A stretch of DNA of 37,166 nucleotides from a virus. The translations under genes and the position numbers were made by a program. Location: positions 1 to 37,166 of IMG/VR virus record IMGVR_UViG_3300013092_000001; one strand, given 5' to 3'. Under the pieces are notes generated by a model. It was not told the origin of the DNA. It searched no databases and saw only the letters and a list, made by a program, of their open reading frames with translations. Of this stretch, positions 15,586 to 23,591 are shown piece after piece (the stretch's first letter is position 1; every line of letters begins with the position of its first letter).

Positions 15586-18500
15586 TGTCGGGTCTCTTCG
15601 GCGGGAAGAAGTCCGCGTCGATCGAGGCGCCGACGCTGGCCGGGATCCAAGTCCAGACGTCGGCATACGGCGGCGTCGTGCCGATCGTGTACGGGACCGC
15701 GCGCCTCTCGGGGAACGTGATCTACCTTCCGGATAGCGACTTCGTCGCGATCGCGCACAAAGACAAGCAAGGCGTCGGGAAGGGCGGCGGCTCGGTCACG
15801 CAAACGAGCTACACCTACGACGCGACGCTGATTCTCGCCTTGTGCGAAGGGCCGATCGCCGGAGTCAATCTCGTATGGGCCGATAAAGATCGCCTGACCT
15901 CCGGGCTCGCGAGCTATGGCTTCTCGCTCTTCACCGGGGCGCGCGGTCAAGCCGTCTGGACGTATCTCTCCTCACATCATCCGTCGGACGCGATCGCCTA
16001 CTCGGGGACGGCCTACGTCGCCGCCGCGCCGATCCATCTCGGGTCTACGGCGTCGCTGAAGAACTTCGGCTTCGAGGTTCAGGGCTTCAACATCATCGGC
16101 GGCGGCATTCAGGACGCGCATCCGGCCGACATCATCCTCGACTTCCTGACGAACGTCTACTTTGGCGCCGGTTGGAACGGGGCGCGCGTCGCGAATATGG
16201 CGATCGGTCCGGATGGCACGGCCGCATCGAGCTACCGGCAATACTGCACGGCGGCGACCTTCTTCCTCTCGCCCGCGTTCAAAGATCAGCGGCCCGCCTC
16301 GCAACATCTCCGCGATCTCCTCGACGCGACGAACGCCGACGTGATCTTCAGTCAAGGCGTCCTGAAGGTTCTCGCGTACGGCGACGTGCCGCAAACCGGG
16401 AACGGCGTCACCTTCACGCCGTACACGACGCCGATCTATGACCTCACCGACGACGACTTCCTCGTCGACTCCCCCGGTCAGGATCCGATCACGGTCACGC
16501 GTCCGCCGCTTCGCGACACCTTCAACGTCTTGCCGGTCGAGTTCGCCGATCGCGCAGGGGACTATAACCCGAACGTCGTTCAGGACGTCGATCCTGTCGA
16601 CGCCGATCTCTACGGCATTCGACAGGGCGCGACCGCCGCGCTTCATGCGATCACGGCGCAACCGATGGCGCTCGCGATCTCGCGGATCCGCGCGCAACGG
16701 TCGCTCTACGTCCGGAACGTCTACACCTTCCGCCTCGGCTGGAAATACATTCTTCTCGATCCGATGGACCTCGTCACGCTCACCGAGCCGACGTTCGGCC
16801 TGACCGCGAAGGTCGTCCGGATCCGGGAGATCGTCGAGGATGATCGCGGCACGCTGACCGTCACGGCCGAGGAGTGGCCCTTCGGCGTGGCCTCGCCGAC
16901 GCTCTACGCGACACAGACGGGCGACGGCGGCACGCCGAACACGGCGGTCGATCCCGGCAACGCGGCGGCGCCGTTCATCTTCGACGTGCCCGCGCTCTAC
17001 GGCAAAGAGAACGCGGCGACGGCGAACCCGCAGGTCGGCATTGCGGCGGCGGGCGGGAAGTGGTTCGGCGGTTGTGATGTCTACGTCTCGGGCGACGGCG
17101 GCACGACCTACGCGCTCGCGGGCACGCTGAACGGCAAGTCGCGCTATGGCGTGACGACGTCGGCGCTCGCGGCCGGGGCGAGCTTCGACACGACGCACAC
17201 GGTCGGCGTCGACCTCACGATCTCGGGCGGCGCGCTGGCGTCGGTCTCGGACGCGGCGGCGCAATCACTCCTCCCCTTGTGCCTCCTCGATGGCGAGTTG
17301 CTTGCTCCGGCGACGGACGCGCTGACGTCGGCCTATCACTACACGCTTTCCCGGATCCAGCGCGGCGCCTACGGCACGGTGAACGGCGCGCACTCGTCGC
17401 CCGTGAACTTCGTTCGCCTCGACGAGAACGTCTTCCTCTACTCGATCCCGACGGAATGGCTCGGGGCGACGCTGAAGTTCAAGCTCGTCGCCTTCAACAT
17501 CTTCGGCGGCGGGTATCAGGACATCGCCTCGGTGAGCGTTTACACGTTCACGCCCTCGACGACGACGAGCCTGATCCCGCCAATGCCGGATACCGTGATC
17601 CTCAGCATCTCCTCGACGCCGCCCGCCGGTTATCCGAGTTCGGTCGTCCTGAAGACGCTGACGAACTATGTCGCCGCGCCGGACGGTACGGATCCCGTTC
17701 AGCCCGGATTCAGGCCGGGACGCTATGCGACCGTGACATGGTCTCAGGTTTCGATCAAGCCCGCTTCACTTCTGACCGGCTTCGAGGTCGCCCTCTTCAC
17801 GGGCTCGGACCCGAACGACCTGTCGAGTTATGTCGTCCCGAAGGAGATCGTCGCGGCCTCGGCGCAGGGCATCGCGACGAACCTTCCGGCGGCGGTCGGA
17901 TCGGTGACGATCAACGCCGCCGTGCGCGCGATCTATGGCGCGGATCCGTCGTCGTGGCGTCTCTCGACGGGAAGCGCGGTCCTCTCGCCCGGAACCGTCC
18001 CGCTGAATGTGCCGGTCTCGATCGCTTTCACGCAGACCGCCAGCGACCGCGACACCGTGACATTCACGGTCTATGTAACGGATCCGCTAAGTCAGTACGT
18101 CACCGCGCCGCTCTATGTGCAATGGGCGGGCCTGACGAGCGTCATCGACAACCAGACGGGCAACCCGGTCGCCGCGTCGTTCTCCTGCACGCTTGGCGCG
18201 GGCTACTCGTTCACGGCGCACCTGAACCCGCAATTCCGAGGCGCCGGGTATATCCGCTTCCGGATGAACGTCGCCGGTCGCGCCGATAGTTACGCGACGT
18301 GGCTCGCGGCCGAGCGCGATCAGGACGCCGCGCCGAACACCGAACTCTCAATCGACAACGCGGGCGTGACCGCGATCGCGATCAACACGCCGAACAATGT
18401 CGCGACCGTGAAGTGGCTCGCGTCGAACTCGGCCTACCCGACAACCGCCGCCGTGATCGCGGGCGGCACGATCGCGAGCGGCGGCTCGCCGTTCCTCTTC

Positions 18501-19067
18501 GCGTTGGGAATCACCCTCGCACTCGGGGAGACCATCTACTTCACGGGGATCCCATACGACACCTACGGCACGGCCGGTCAGACGCTTCAGGTGAAGAAGA
18601 CCCGCGAGACCATCTCCGCGTCGAAGACGATCCAGTTCACGGCTTCGCAGTTCGTCGAAGAAAATGTCAGCGGCGTCCCCGTGTGGCAACATCTCATAGA
18701 TCAGATCACGACGGGTTTTCCCGGCGGCGGCTATGACTTCTTCTTCTATGCGAACTTCATCCTCCCGGACAATGCGACCGTGACGGCCGTCGGCGCGGAA
18801 CTCTATCGCGACGGCACGCACGGGCCGGTCGCCGCGTCCTTCTATGCGACGCCGGTCGGATCCGCTCCGGGAGGGAACTTCGCCATAGTGAACGCGACCA
18901 ATACAGCGGCGTGGCAAGTCGTCGCCGCGAGTTGTTCTCAGAGTACGACGGGTCAGCGTTTTCAGGCGGTCGTCGAGCTTGATCCAATCGACAATACGGT
19001 CGTGAAGTTGGCGTTCCGGTCCATTAGCGTTACTTATACTCCGGCGAACACACAGGCGACGATATGA
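15585..19067 (+). CDS. Large tail tip / central fibre protein (gpJ/GTA gp15-like)
   Basis: The 1160-residue product starts MSGLFGGKK and has the recurrent tip-protein N-terminus QTSAYGGVVPIVYGTARLSG and TYDATLILALCEGPIAGV (about 80-97). A hub-like domain follows (about 100-450), then beta domains resembling FN3/Ig repeats (about 500-900) and a C-terminal beta region likely to contact the host. It combines the hub and host-specificity roles of lambda gpJ. ATG 15585 is set by the TGATG overlap. The C-terminal third has more Thr/Ala/Val beta repeats and may set host range. The frame is open from 15462, but that part overlaps the peptidase gene. Confidence 0.87.
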   Translation: MSGLFGGKKSASIEAPTLAGIQVQTSAYGGVVPIVYGTARLSGNVIYLPDSDFVAIAHKDKQGVGKGGGSVTQTSYTYDATLILALCEGPIAGVNLVWADKDRLTSGLASYGFSLFTGARGQAVWTYLSSHHPSDAIAYSGTAYVAAAPIHLGSTASLKNFGFEVQGFNIIGGGIQDAHPADIILDFLTNVYFGAGWNGARVANMAIGPDGTAASSYRQYCTAATFFLSPAFKDQRPASQHLRDLLDATNADVIFSQGVLKVLAYGDVPQTGNGVTFTPYTTPIYDLTDDDFLVDSPGQDPITVTRPPLRDTFNVLPVEFADRAGDYNPNVVQDVDPVDADLYGIRQGATAALHAITAQPMALAISRIRAQRSLYVRNVYTFRLGWKYILLDPMDLVTLTEPTFGLTAKVVRIREIVEDDRGTLTVTAEEWPFGVASPTLYATQTGDGGTPNTAVDPGNAAAPFIFDVPALYGKENAATANPQVGIAAAGGKWFGGCDVYVSGDGGTTYALAGTLNGKSRYGVTTSALAAGASFDTTHTVGVDLTISGGALASVSDAAAQSLLPLCLLDGELLAPATDALTSAYHYTLSRIQRGAYGTVNGAHSSPVNFVRLDENVFLYSIPTEWLGATLKFKLVAFNIFGGGYQDIASVSVYTFTPSTTTSLIPPMPDTVILSISSTPPAGYPSSVVLKTLTNYVAAPDGTDPVQPGFRPGRYATVTWSQVSIKPASLLTGFEVALFTGSDPNDLSSYVVPKEIVAASAQGIATNLPAAVGSVTINAAVRAIYGADPSSWRLSTGSAVLSPGTVPLNVPVSIAFTQTASDRDTVTFTVYVTDPLSQYVTAPLYVQWAGLTSVIDNQTGNPVAASFSCTLGAGYSFTAHLNPQFRGAGYIRFRMNVAGRADSYATWLAAERDQDAAPNTELSIDNAGVTAIAINTPNNVATVKWLASNSAYPTTAAVIAGGTIASGGSPFLFALGITLALGETIYFTGIPYDTYGTAGQTLQVKKTRETISASKTIQFTASQFVEENVSGVPVWQHLIDQITTGFPGGGYDFFFYANFILPDNATVTAVGAELYRDGTHGPVAASFYATPVGSAPGGNFAIVNATNTAAWQVVAASCSQSTTGQRFQAVVELDPIDNTVVKLAFRSISVTYTPANTQATI

Positions 19068-19555
19068 TCTCTCGACTCTCTGCCGAAACTCAGGCGCTCC
19101 TCGCGGCGATCGTTCCGGATGAGGGGAAGATCTCGACGGCGCACACAGATGCGTTGTATGAACAGACGGCGCCGATTCACGACGCGCTCGAACACGTCCG
19201 CGCGAAGATCGCCGAGGTTCAGCGACTCCGCCGGAAGGCGGACGCGACCGAGGAGGACGAATACGGATACTCGTTCTTCGAGCGGATCAAACAGACGTGT
19301 GACGCGGCCGAGCGCATCTCGCGCGAGACGCTGAACGCGGTCGACGCGCTCCGGGACGTCTGCTTCCAACTCGACTCCTATGCCCTCGATATGGCGCGGT
19401 CGATCGAGGGGCGGGACGCGCGGCTCGCCGACGCGGCGAAGCGTACGGCGGGCGTCGTCATGCTCTCGAAGGACGAACACGAACACTTACTCGCGCGAGC
19501 CGCGCAAGGCGAGAACGCCGCGATCGCCGTCGCCGCGTCGGAAACCATCCCCTGA
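19064..19555 (+). CDS. Helical protein after the tail tip gene
   Basis: The 163-residue protein is almost entirely predicted helix with coiled-coil character (IHDALEHVRAKIAEVQRLRRK, about 36-56; CDAAERISRETLNAVDALRDV). No signal peptide or membrane segment is seen and no family is recognised. It overlaps both neighbours (ATGA and TGATG), so it is co-translated with the tip protein and the small membrane protein that follows. A tail accessory, fibre-attachment or lysis-regulation role is possible but unsupported. Confidence 0.7.
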   Translation: MISRLSAETQALLAAIVPDEGKISTAHTDALYEQTAPIHDALEHVRAKIAEVQRLRRKADATEEDEYGYSFFERIKQTCDAAERISRETLNAVDALRDVCFQLDSYALDMARSIEGRDARLADAAKRTAGVVMLSKDEHEHLLARAAQGENAAIAVAASETIP

Positions 19556-19890
19556 TGGAACACCTTACCGAGATCGCGCTCGGCGCCGCCGGGACGGTGG
19601 CGACGACAAGCGTCGGCATCTTCGGCCGCTGGCTGATGAAGAAGCTCGACCGCATCGAGAAGAACGGCCTGAAGGCGATGAAAGACGTCGCCGACGTCCT
19701 GAAGAAAATCTACGGCGATCCGCGCGATGAGTCGCCCGACGGGCTCGTCGCGCGCCAGAACCGCAACACCGGGAACGTCGAGGTTCTCTTCAACGAGGTC
19801 AACGAGTTGAAGGGGCGCGTCGCGGACGTCGAACAGACGTGCGTCCTGATTCACGGGAAGGTGATCGTTCGCCCGCCGGGAATGCCGTGA
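19555..19890 (+). CDS. Single-span membrane protein, holin-like candidate
   Basis: The 111-residue protein begins with an Ala/Gly-rich hydrophobic stretch (IALGAAGTVATTSVGIFGRWLM, about 6-27), then a long helical, charged segment (KKLDRIEKNGLKAMKDVADVLKK) and a coiled-coil-like part near 75-93. It precedes another membrane protein and the endolysin. One weak transmembrane segment plus a cytoplasmic coiled coil fits a pinholin/holin partner or a small membrane accessory. The function is inferred from position only. Confidence 0.65.
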   Translation: MEHLTEIALGAAGTVATTSVGIFGRWLMKKLDRIEKNGLKAMKDVADVLKKIYGDPRDESPDGLVARQNRNTGNVEVLFNEVNELKGRVADVEQTCVLIHGKVIVRPPGMP

Positions 19891-20264
19891 CGCGCCGTCG
19901 CGAGGTCGATCGTTTGCACGTCGCCGGGATCCTCGGCGGCGCGTTCATGTTCGTCTTCGCGTTCCTCGTCGATGGCTGGCACGGTCTTAGTCTCACGCGC
20001 ATGATGGCGATTTACGTCATCCTCTGGACGATGAACATCGCGCACGACGCGACGCTGATCACCGGGAACGACGTCATCGTGATCGTCTTCTGTCTCGCCG
20101 CCGCGTTCGGGAAGGGCGTCTTCGAGTTCGCGCTCATGCGCTGGCGCGGGTCCGTCGCCTCGACCGATACGACGGTCAACGTGAAGGTCGACGAGACGAT
20201 CCGGAAAGAAGTGGCCGAGCGCCGGGACGCCGGGAAGGAGTTCGGCGTCGAGCCGACACCGTGA
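19887..20264 (+). CDS. Three-span membrane protein, probable holin
   Basis: The 125-residue product starts at GTG 19887 (GTGA overlap). It has three hydrophobic segments: about 13-29 (AGILGGAFMFVFAFLVD), about 36-52 (RMMAIYVILWTMNIAHD) and about 60-80 (DVIVIVFCLAAAFGKGVFEFAL). A charged C-terminal tail follows (VDETIRKEVAERRDAGKEF). The size, topology, charged tail and location directly before the endolysin gene fit a class I-type holin that opens the inner membrane. Identification is by topology and synteny, not by a sequence family. Confidence 0.75.
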   Translation: MTRRREVDRLHVAGILGGAFMFVFAFLVDGWHGLSLTRMMAIYVILWTMNIAHDATLITGNDVIVIVFCLAAAFGKGVFEFALMRWRGSVASTDTTVNVKVDETIRKEVAERRDAGKEFGVEPTP

Positions 20265-20767
20265 AAGCGGCCGATGCGCGCAGCGCCTTTGCGGCCGAGG
20301 CAAGGCGCTACGATGGCACGAAGGAGATCCCGCAGAACCGGGGAATCCGCGTTGACTATTGGAGCCTCGAAGCGGGCGCCGATCCGGTCACCTCGCCGGC
20401 GTGGTGCGCCAGCTTCGCTTCGCAGACGGGTGTGCAGGCGTTCGGCCGGGCGAACTACCCGCTGAGGCGGTCGGCTAGCGTACAGGCCATCGTCGACGAT
20501 GCGAAGGCGCGATCGCTTTTCACGACGGACATCGAGCTGGCCGCCAAGCGGGCGGTGCTCGCAGTGCTCTGGTTCCCGTCGCTCGGTCGCTATGGCCACA
20601 TTCTGGTTGTTGCTGACATCGATGTCGCAGCGCGCACCGTGGCCGGCATCGAAGGGAATTCAAACGACGATGGGTCCCGCGACGGATACGAGGTCGTCGA
20701 ACGAAAGGGAAAGAAGGCCCGGCCGATCACGGATCGCGTCGGGTTCATCCTTTGGCCGGAGTCCTGA
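20261..20767 (+). CDS. CHAP-domain endolysin
   Basis: The 168-residue product has the CHAP amidase/peptidase pattern: catalytic Cys49 in SPAWCASFAS, His113 in RYGHILVVAD, and Glu131/Asn133 in GIEGNSNDDG. A final strand follows near VGFILWPES. There is no signal peptide and no separate wall-binding domain, so it needs a holin for release. The N-terminal 40 residues are helical and short. It starts at GTG 20261, overlapping the holin stop, and is followed 2 bp later by a membrane HExxH protein. It cleaves the murein to lyse the host. Confidence 0.88.
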   Translation: MKAADARSAFAAEARRYDGTKEIPQNRGIRVDYWSLEAGADPVTSPAWCASFASQTGVQAFGRANYPLRRSASVQAIVDDAKARSLFTTDIELAAKRAVLAVLWFPSLGRYGHILVVADIDVAARTVAGIEGNSNDDGSRDGYEVVERKGKKARPITDRVGFILWPES

Positions 20768-20769
20768 TC

Positions 20770-21150
20770 ATGCTTCACGTCATTCTGGTGGTGGCCATGC
20801 TGTGGCTCGCATGGTTCTTTTTCGTGCTCTGGCAGATGCAGCGTCCACGCGGCGGGGTGATCTACAATCGGATGGTCGCGGCCTTCCTGCCGGCGGGTGA
20901 GGTGATCTCCTTCTGGCGGGTCATCTATGTCAAAGAGCCCTCGCAAATCGCCCTGATGCTCGCCGAGGGCCCGGCGCGTGCGCATGAGCTTTTCCACATT
21001 GACCAGCAGTGGGCGCGCTGGCCGCTCAGTTTCGAGTTCCGCTACCTCTGGCAGGCATGGCGCCGAGGGTACGGCTGCAACCCCTTCGAGGAGGCCGCGC
21101 GCGCGGCAGCAGGCCAACCCTCGGAGTGCCCGGTCAAGGGGGCCCTGTGA
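20770..21150 (+). CDS. Membrane-anchored HExxH protein in the lysis cassette
   Basis: The 126-residue product has one N-terminal membrane segment (about 2-22) and a short soluble domain. This contains AHELFHIDQQW (71-81), which gives the zinc motif His72-Glu73-x-x-His76. It is followed by NPFEEAAR (104-111), where Glu107 or Glu108 can be the third ligand. The pairing of HExxHxxQ with a later NPFE-type acidic helix is seen in small zincin-like phage and bacterial proteins. ATG 20770 follows a CGGAG site. Substrate is unknown; it may process an envelope or lysis protein. Confidence 0.75.
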   Translation: MLHVILVVAMLWLAWFFFVLWQMQRPRGGVIYNRMVAAFLPAGEVISFWRVIYVKEPSQIALMLAEGPARAHELFHIDQQWARWPLSFEFRYLWQAWRRGYGCNPFEEAARAAAGQPSECPVKGAL

Positions 21151-21824
21151 ACCTCTCGACGAAGCTGGCGGCGCTTCCCGGGTCGGTGCGCAGCGGGGCC
21201 ACGCTTGCGCTCCTTGGCGCGCTGACGGGCTTTGTGGCCGGTTGGGGCGTCTTCCATGCCAGACCCGCACCGGTCGAGTCCTACGCCCATGCAGCGCGAC
21301 AGCGCGATTCCAGCCTCGTGCTGGAACGGACGCCGGACGCGGCGGCCAAGCCGACGGCCCTGATCCCGAAGGGCGGCACGGTCGAGCGGATCGTGCGGGT
21401 AAAGGTTCAGCCGAATGCCGTGCCGGTTGCTCGACCAGAACAACCGTCTGCGCCTATCGCCGAAGTGACGACAGCGCCGCCGGTTACGGTGCCGAACGTT
21501 CCACGTGGAACATTGTCGACGGTTGATTCAGTGACCTGCCCGTCGGTCGATATCGAATTGGCGCTGGTGCGCATGAAGGACCAGACGCGCCGGGTCGTAG
21601 TCTCCTCGCCCAATGGCAAGGTTTTAGGCGGTGTCGATATTCCGGTCGAATCTGCCAAGGTGCCGCCCTTGATCCGGTGGGCCGTAGGCCCGATGGTCGA
21701 TCCGATCACGCGCAAGATCGGCGCTTTCCTGACGCGCGAGATCGGTCCTTTCCGGGCGATCGCGACGGCGCTGCCGAATGGCAACGGCTGGCAGACCGGC
21801 GTCGGAGTGGCCCTCCGGTTCTAG
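21147..21824 (+). CDS. Membrane-anchored envelope protein, last gene of the lysis cassette
   Basis: The 225-residue product starts at GTG 21147 (GTGA overlap). It has one N-terminal membrane segment (about 14-33), then a Pro/Ala/Val-rich, probably extended periplasmic section (about 35-130). The C-terminal part ends GWQTGVGVALRF. A final aromatic residue after alternating hydrophobics resembles the last strand of outer-membrane proteins. Together these suggest a protein spanning the periplasm, possibly with a spanin-like role, but there is no lipobox and no known family match. A perfect -10 hexamer follows the gene. Confidence 0.7.
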   Translation: MNLSTKLAALPGSVRSGATLALLGALTGFVAGWGVFHARPAPVESYAHAARQRDSSLVLERTPDAAAKPTALIPKGGTVERIVRVKVQPNAVPVARPEQPSAPIAEVTTAPPVTVPNVPRGTLSTVDSVTCPSVDIELALVRMKDQTRRVVVSSPNGKVLGGVDIPVESAKVPPLIRWAVGPMVDPITRKIGAFLTREIGPFRAIATALPNGNGWQTGVGVALRF

Positions 21825-21833
21825 AATAATTCC

Positions 21834-21842
21834 TGTTATAAT
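21834..21842 (+). promoter_or_regulatory. Extended -10 promoter element after the lysis genes
   Basis: TGT followed by TATAAT (21837-21842) is an exact extended -10 box. No good -35 hexamer is seen at 17 bp, which is tolerable for extended -10 promoters. It lies 10 bases after the last lysis gene and 24 bp upstream of the next -35 box, so the early operon may have tandem starts. Confidence 0.5.
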
Positions 21843-21860
21843 CTGCGCGGGAATGGTCAC

Positions 21861-21894
21861 GGGGCTTGCGGAATCGCAAGCCCCGCGCTATTAT
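21861..21894 (+). promoter_or_regulatory. Early promoter with palindromic operator
   Basis: TTGCGG (21866-21871) and TATTAT (21889-21894) are separated by exactly 17 bp, a good sigma70 promoter. The -35 lies inside a perfect 10-bp inverted repeat (GGGGCTTGCG at 21861-21870, loop GAAT, CGCAAGCCCC at 21875-21884). The inner 16 bp CTTGCGGAATCGCAAG recurs at 29184 with the same -10 spacing, so it is read as an operator. The start would be near 21901, about 54 bases before ATG 21955. Confidence 0.7.
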
Positions 21895-21954
21895 GTCGAG
21901 GTCGGCAACAGCGATGGCGAAATGCCAGATTCTCGAGACGGAGAGGCCGAGCCC

Positions 21955-22224
21955 ATGAGCCGCGATCGTTCCCTTCTGCACGTCAAGCACCTCGCCGCCT
22001 TCATCGGATTCTGCGAAGGGCGAGGGTGGATGCGGCTAGCGAGCTGCGGTGAATTCGAAGCCTTGCGCATGCACAATCCGGCCATGCAAGATCCGCTCAT
22101 CGTGCACCGGAAGGCACATACCCTCGCAGGTGGTGAGCCGGTGCACCTGACCGTCTGGGGCAACAGCGAAATCCTTGCGCGAGAGTTCATTGCGCAATCA
22201 CGCCGCTTGCGCAGAGTAGAGTAA
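21955..22224 (+). CDS. Small hypothetical protein, first gene of the early operon
   Basis: The 89-residue protein begins MSRDRSLLHVKHLAAFIGFCEGRGW and starts at ATG 21955 after GGAGAGG. It is a mixed helix/strand protein without a membrane segment; no domain is recognised. The frame is open from 21778, but that part overlaps the lysis gene and the promoter. As the first gene after the operator-controlled promoter and just before the HTH gene, it could be an early regulator or anti-host factor; nothing in the sequence decides this. Confidence 0.7.
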   Translation: MSRDRSLLHVKHLAAFIGFCEGRGWMRLASCGEFEALRMHNPAMQDPLIVHRKAHTLAGGEPVHLTVWGNSEILAREFIAQSRRLRRVE

Positions 22225-22235
22225 CGACCTACCTT
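22206..22235 (+). promoter_or_regulatory. Possible third promoter with operator half-site
   Basis: CTTGCG (22206-22211) matches one half of the 16-bp operator. TTGCGC (22207-22212) and TACCTT (22230-22235) have a 17-bp spacing, the same geometry as at 21866 and 29185. The -10 is poor (three of six consensus bases). It could provide autoregulated expression of the HTH gene that follows, or be chance. Confidence 0.3.
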
Positions 22236-22266
22236 CGTGGTGATTGTTACCCAACTCGGAGGCTCG

Positions 22267-22518
22267 ATGGATAGCCCGGCTCGCCTTCCCTTGACTGACT
22301 CGAAGTTTTCCGCATGGATCGACAAGACCGGAGCGCCGACGATCGCGCGCGCTCTCGGCGTCACGAAGTGGACCGTGTACGGCTGGCGCGATGGGGCCCG
22401 TGGCCTCCCGCGCGGTACACGGCCCGACCCTTCCCGGCTCGGGGAAATCCTGAAGCTGGCAAAGGGCAAGCTGAAGGCCACGGACATCTACCCTCACCGC
22501 AACGGGAGACACGCATGA
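22267..22518 (+). CDS. Cro-like helix-turn-helix regulator
   Basis: The 83-residue protein carries a DNA-binding helix-turn-helix at about 24-42 (PTIARALGVTKWTVYGWRD), typical of Cro/YdaS-like small regulators. A basic C-terminal tail follows. ATG 22267 is preceded by GGAGG; an in-frame GTG at 22237 would add ten residues without a better ribosome site. It overlaps the exonuclease gene by ATGA. It is the best candidate in the window for the factor that binds the two 16-bp operators, although that link is inferred. Confidence 0.85.
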   Translation: MDSPARLPLTDSKFSAWIDKTGAPTIARALGVTKWTVYGWRDGARGLPRGTRPDPSRLGEILKLAKGKLKATDIYPHRNGRHA

Positions 22519-23558
22519 CCGCACCAGAAAGCAGCACGCCCGCCATTCCCGCACCTGCACTTCCCCTCATCCTTCGCAACGATCCGGCTGCGATGGCCGA
22601 TCGCCGGGCAGCATGGCTCGCCGATCGGCGCCGTGCCATCACCGCGACCGACGCCGCGATGATCCTCGGCCTCTCGAAGTTCGGCGGCCCGATGGACGTC
22701 TTTCTCGACAAGACCGGGCAGGCTATCGAGAAGCCGGTCTCGGCCGCGATGGAGTGGGGCCGCCGGCTCGAACAGCCGATCCTCATCGCGTACGCCGATG
22801 CGATCGGCGGCGGGATCGCCTTCCGCGATTCCTTTACGCTCTCGCGCGCCCGCGAGATTCCGCTGGTCGGCGCCACGCTCGACGCGGTGCGGCTCGATGA
22901 TGGGCGGCCGGTGGATGCCAAGAACGTCCGTTTTCCCTCGGCCGAGTGGGGGGAAAGCGGCACGGACAAGATCCCGCTCTACTACGCCGTGCAACTGTAC
23001 CTGCAGATGTTCGTCGAGGAAAAAGGCATCGCGGATCTCGCCGTGCTCTTCGGCGGCCATGATTTCCGGATCTACACGCTGCAGCGCACGGAAAGCACGA
23101 TGGACTGGATCATCCAGCAATGCCTCGCCTTCTGGACGAAGCATGTCGAGGTGATGGTCCCACCGCCCATCGACGGATCGGCGCAGTACGCCGACTACCT
23201 CGCACGGACGTTGGTGCAGACGAGCGACGTCATGCTCGATGCGTCGCCGGAGTCGGAAGAAATCGCCAGCAAGCTCTCCTTCGCACTCGACGAGGAGGCG
23301 GAGGTCGAATCGCGCATCGAGACCTACAAGTCGACGCTGAAGGCCGCGATCGGGGAAGCGAAGGGTCTCGCCGGCGCCGGCTTCCGCGCAACGTGGTCAA
23401 CCTCGAAGGACCGCAAGAGCACCGACTACGAATCGGTCGCGGCAGATCTGCTGCGGCTTGCGGGTGTGGCCGAGTTCGGCCATGTGTTCAACGACCTCGT
23501 GCTGAAGCATTCGACCACAAAGCCCGGCACGCGCAGTTTCCGATTCAGCCCGAAATAG
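22515..23558 (+). CDS. YqaJ-like recombination exonuclease
   Basis: The 347-residue product has the lambda-exonuclease/YqaJ fold. It opens with WLADRRRAITATDAAMILGLSKF (core ITATDAAMILGLS, 42-54), then Glu80 and Glu86 in MEWGRRLEQPI, Asp123 in GATLDAV, and the metal-binding Asp134-x-Lys136 in RPVDAKNV. Gln160 in YYAVQLYLQMF is the last signature. It would resect 5' strands for annealing by the next gene's product. The C-terminal third (about 240-347) is an extra helical region. It is co-translated with the HTH regulator. Confidence 0.88.
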   Translation: MTAPESSTPAIPAPALPLILRNDPAAMADRRAAWLADRRRAITATDAAMILGLSKFGGPMDVFLDKTGQAIEKPVSAAMEWGRRLEQPILIAYADAIGGGIAFRDSFTLSRAREIPLVGATLDAVRLDDGRPVDAKNVRFPSAEWGESGTDKIPLYYAVQLYLQMFVEEKGIADLAVLFGGHDFRIYTLQRTESTMDWIIQQCLAFWTKHVEVMVPPPIDGSAQYADYLARTLVQTSDVMLDASPESEEIASKLSFALDEEAEVESRIETYKSTLKAAIGEAKGLAGAGFRATWSTSKDRKSTDYESVAADLLRLAGVAEFGHVFNDLVLKHSTTKPGTRSFRFSPK

Positions 23559-23591
23559 GCGAGTCTCATTTACCCTGAGCGAGGAGAGCCC

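Noticed and set aside
21861-21884. Reading the perfect 10-bp inverted repeat as the terminator of the lysis operon
   Set aside because: No T-run follows, and the inner 16 bp recurs at 29184 with identical -10 spacing, which fits an operator better. A minor terminator effect is still possible.
21914-21958. A 14-codon leader ORF (MAKCQILETERPSP) ending in an ATGA overlap with the 21955 gene
   Set aside because: Its only ribosome-site-like sequence lies at or upstream of the expected transcript start, so there is too little support to list it as a gene.
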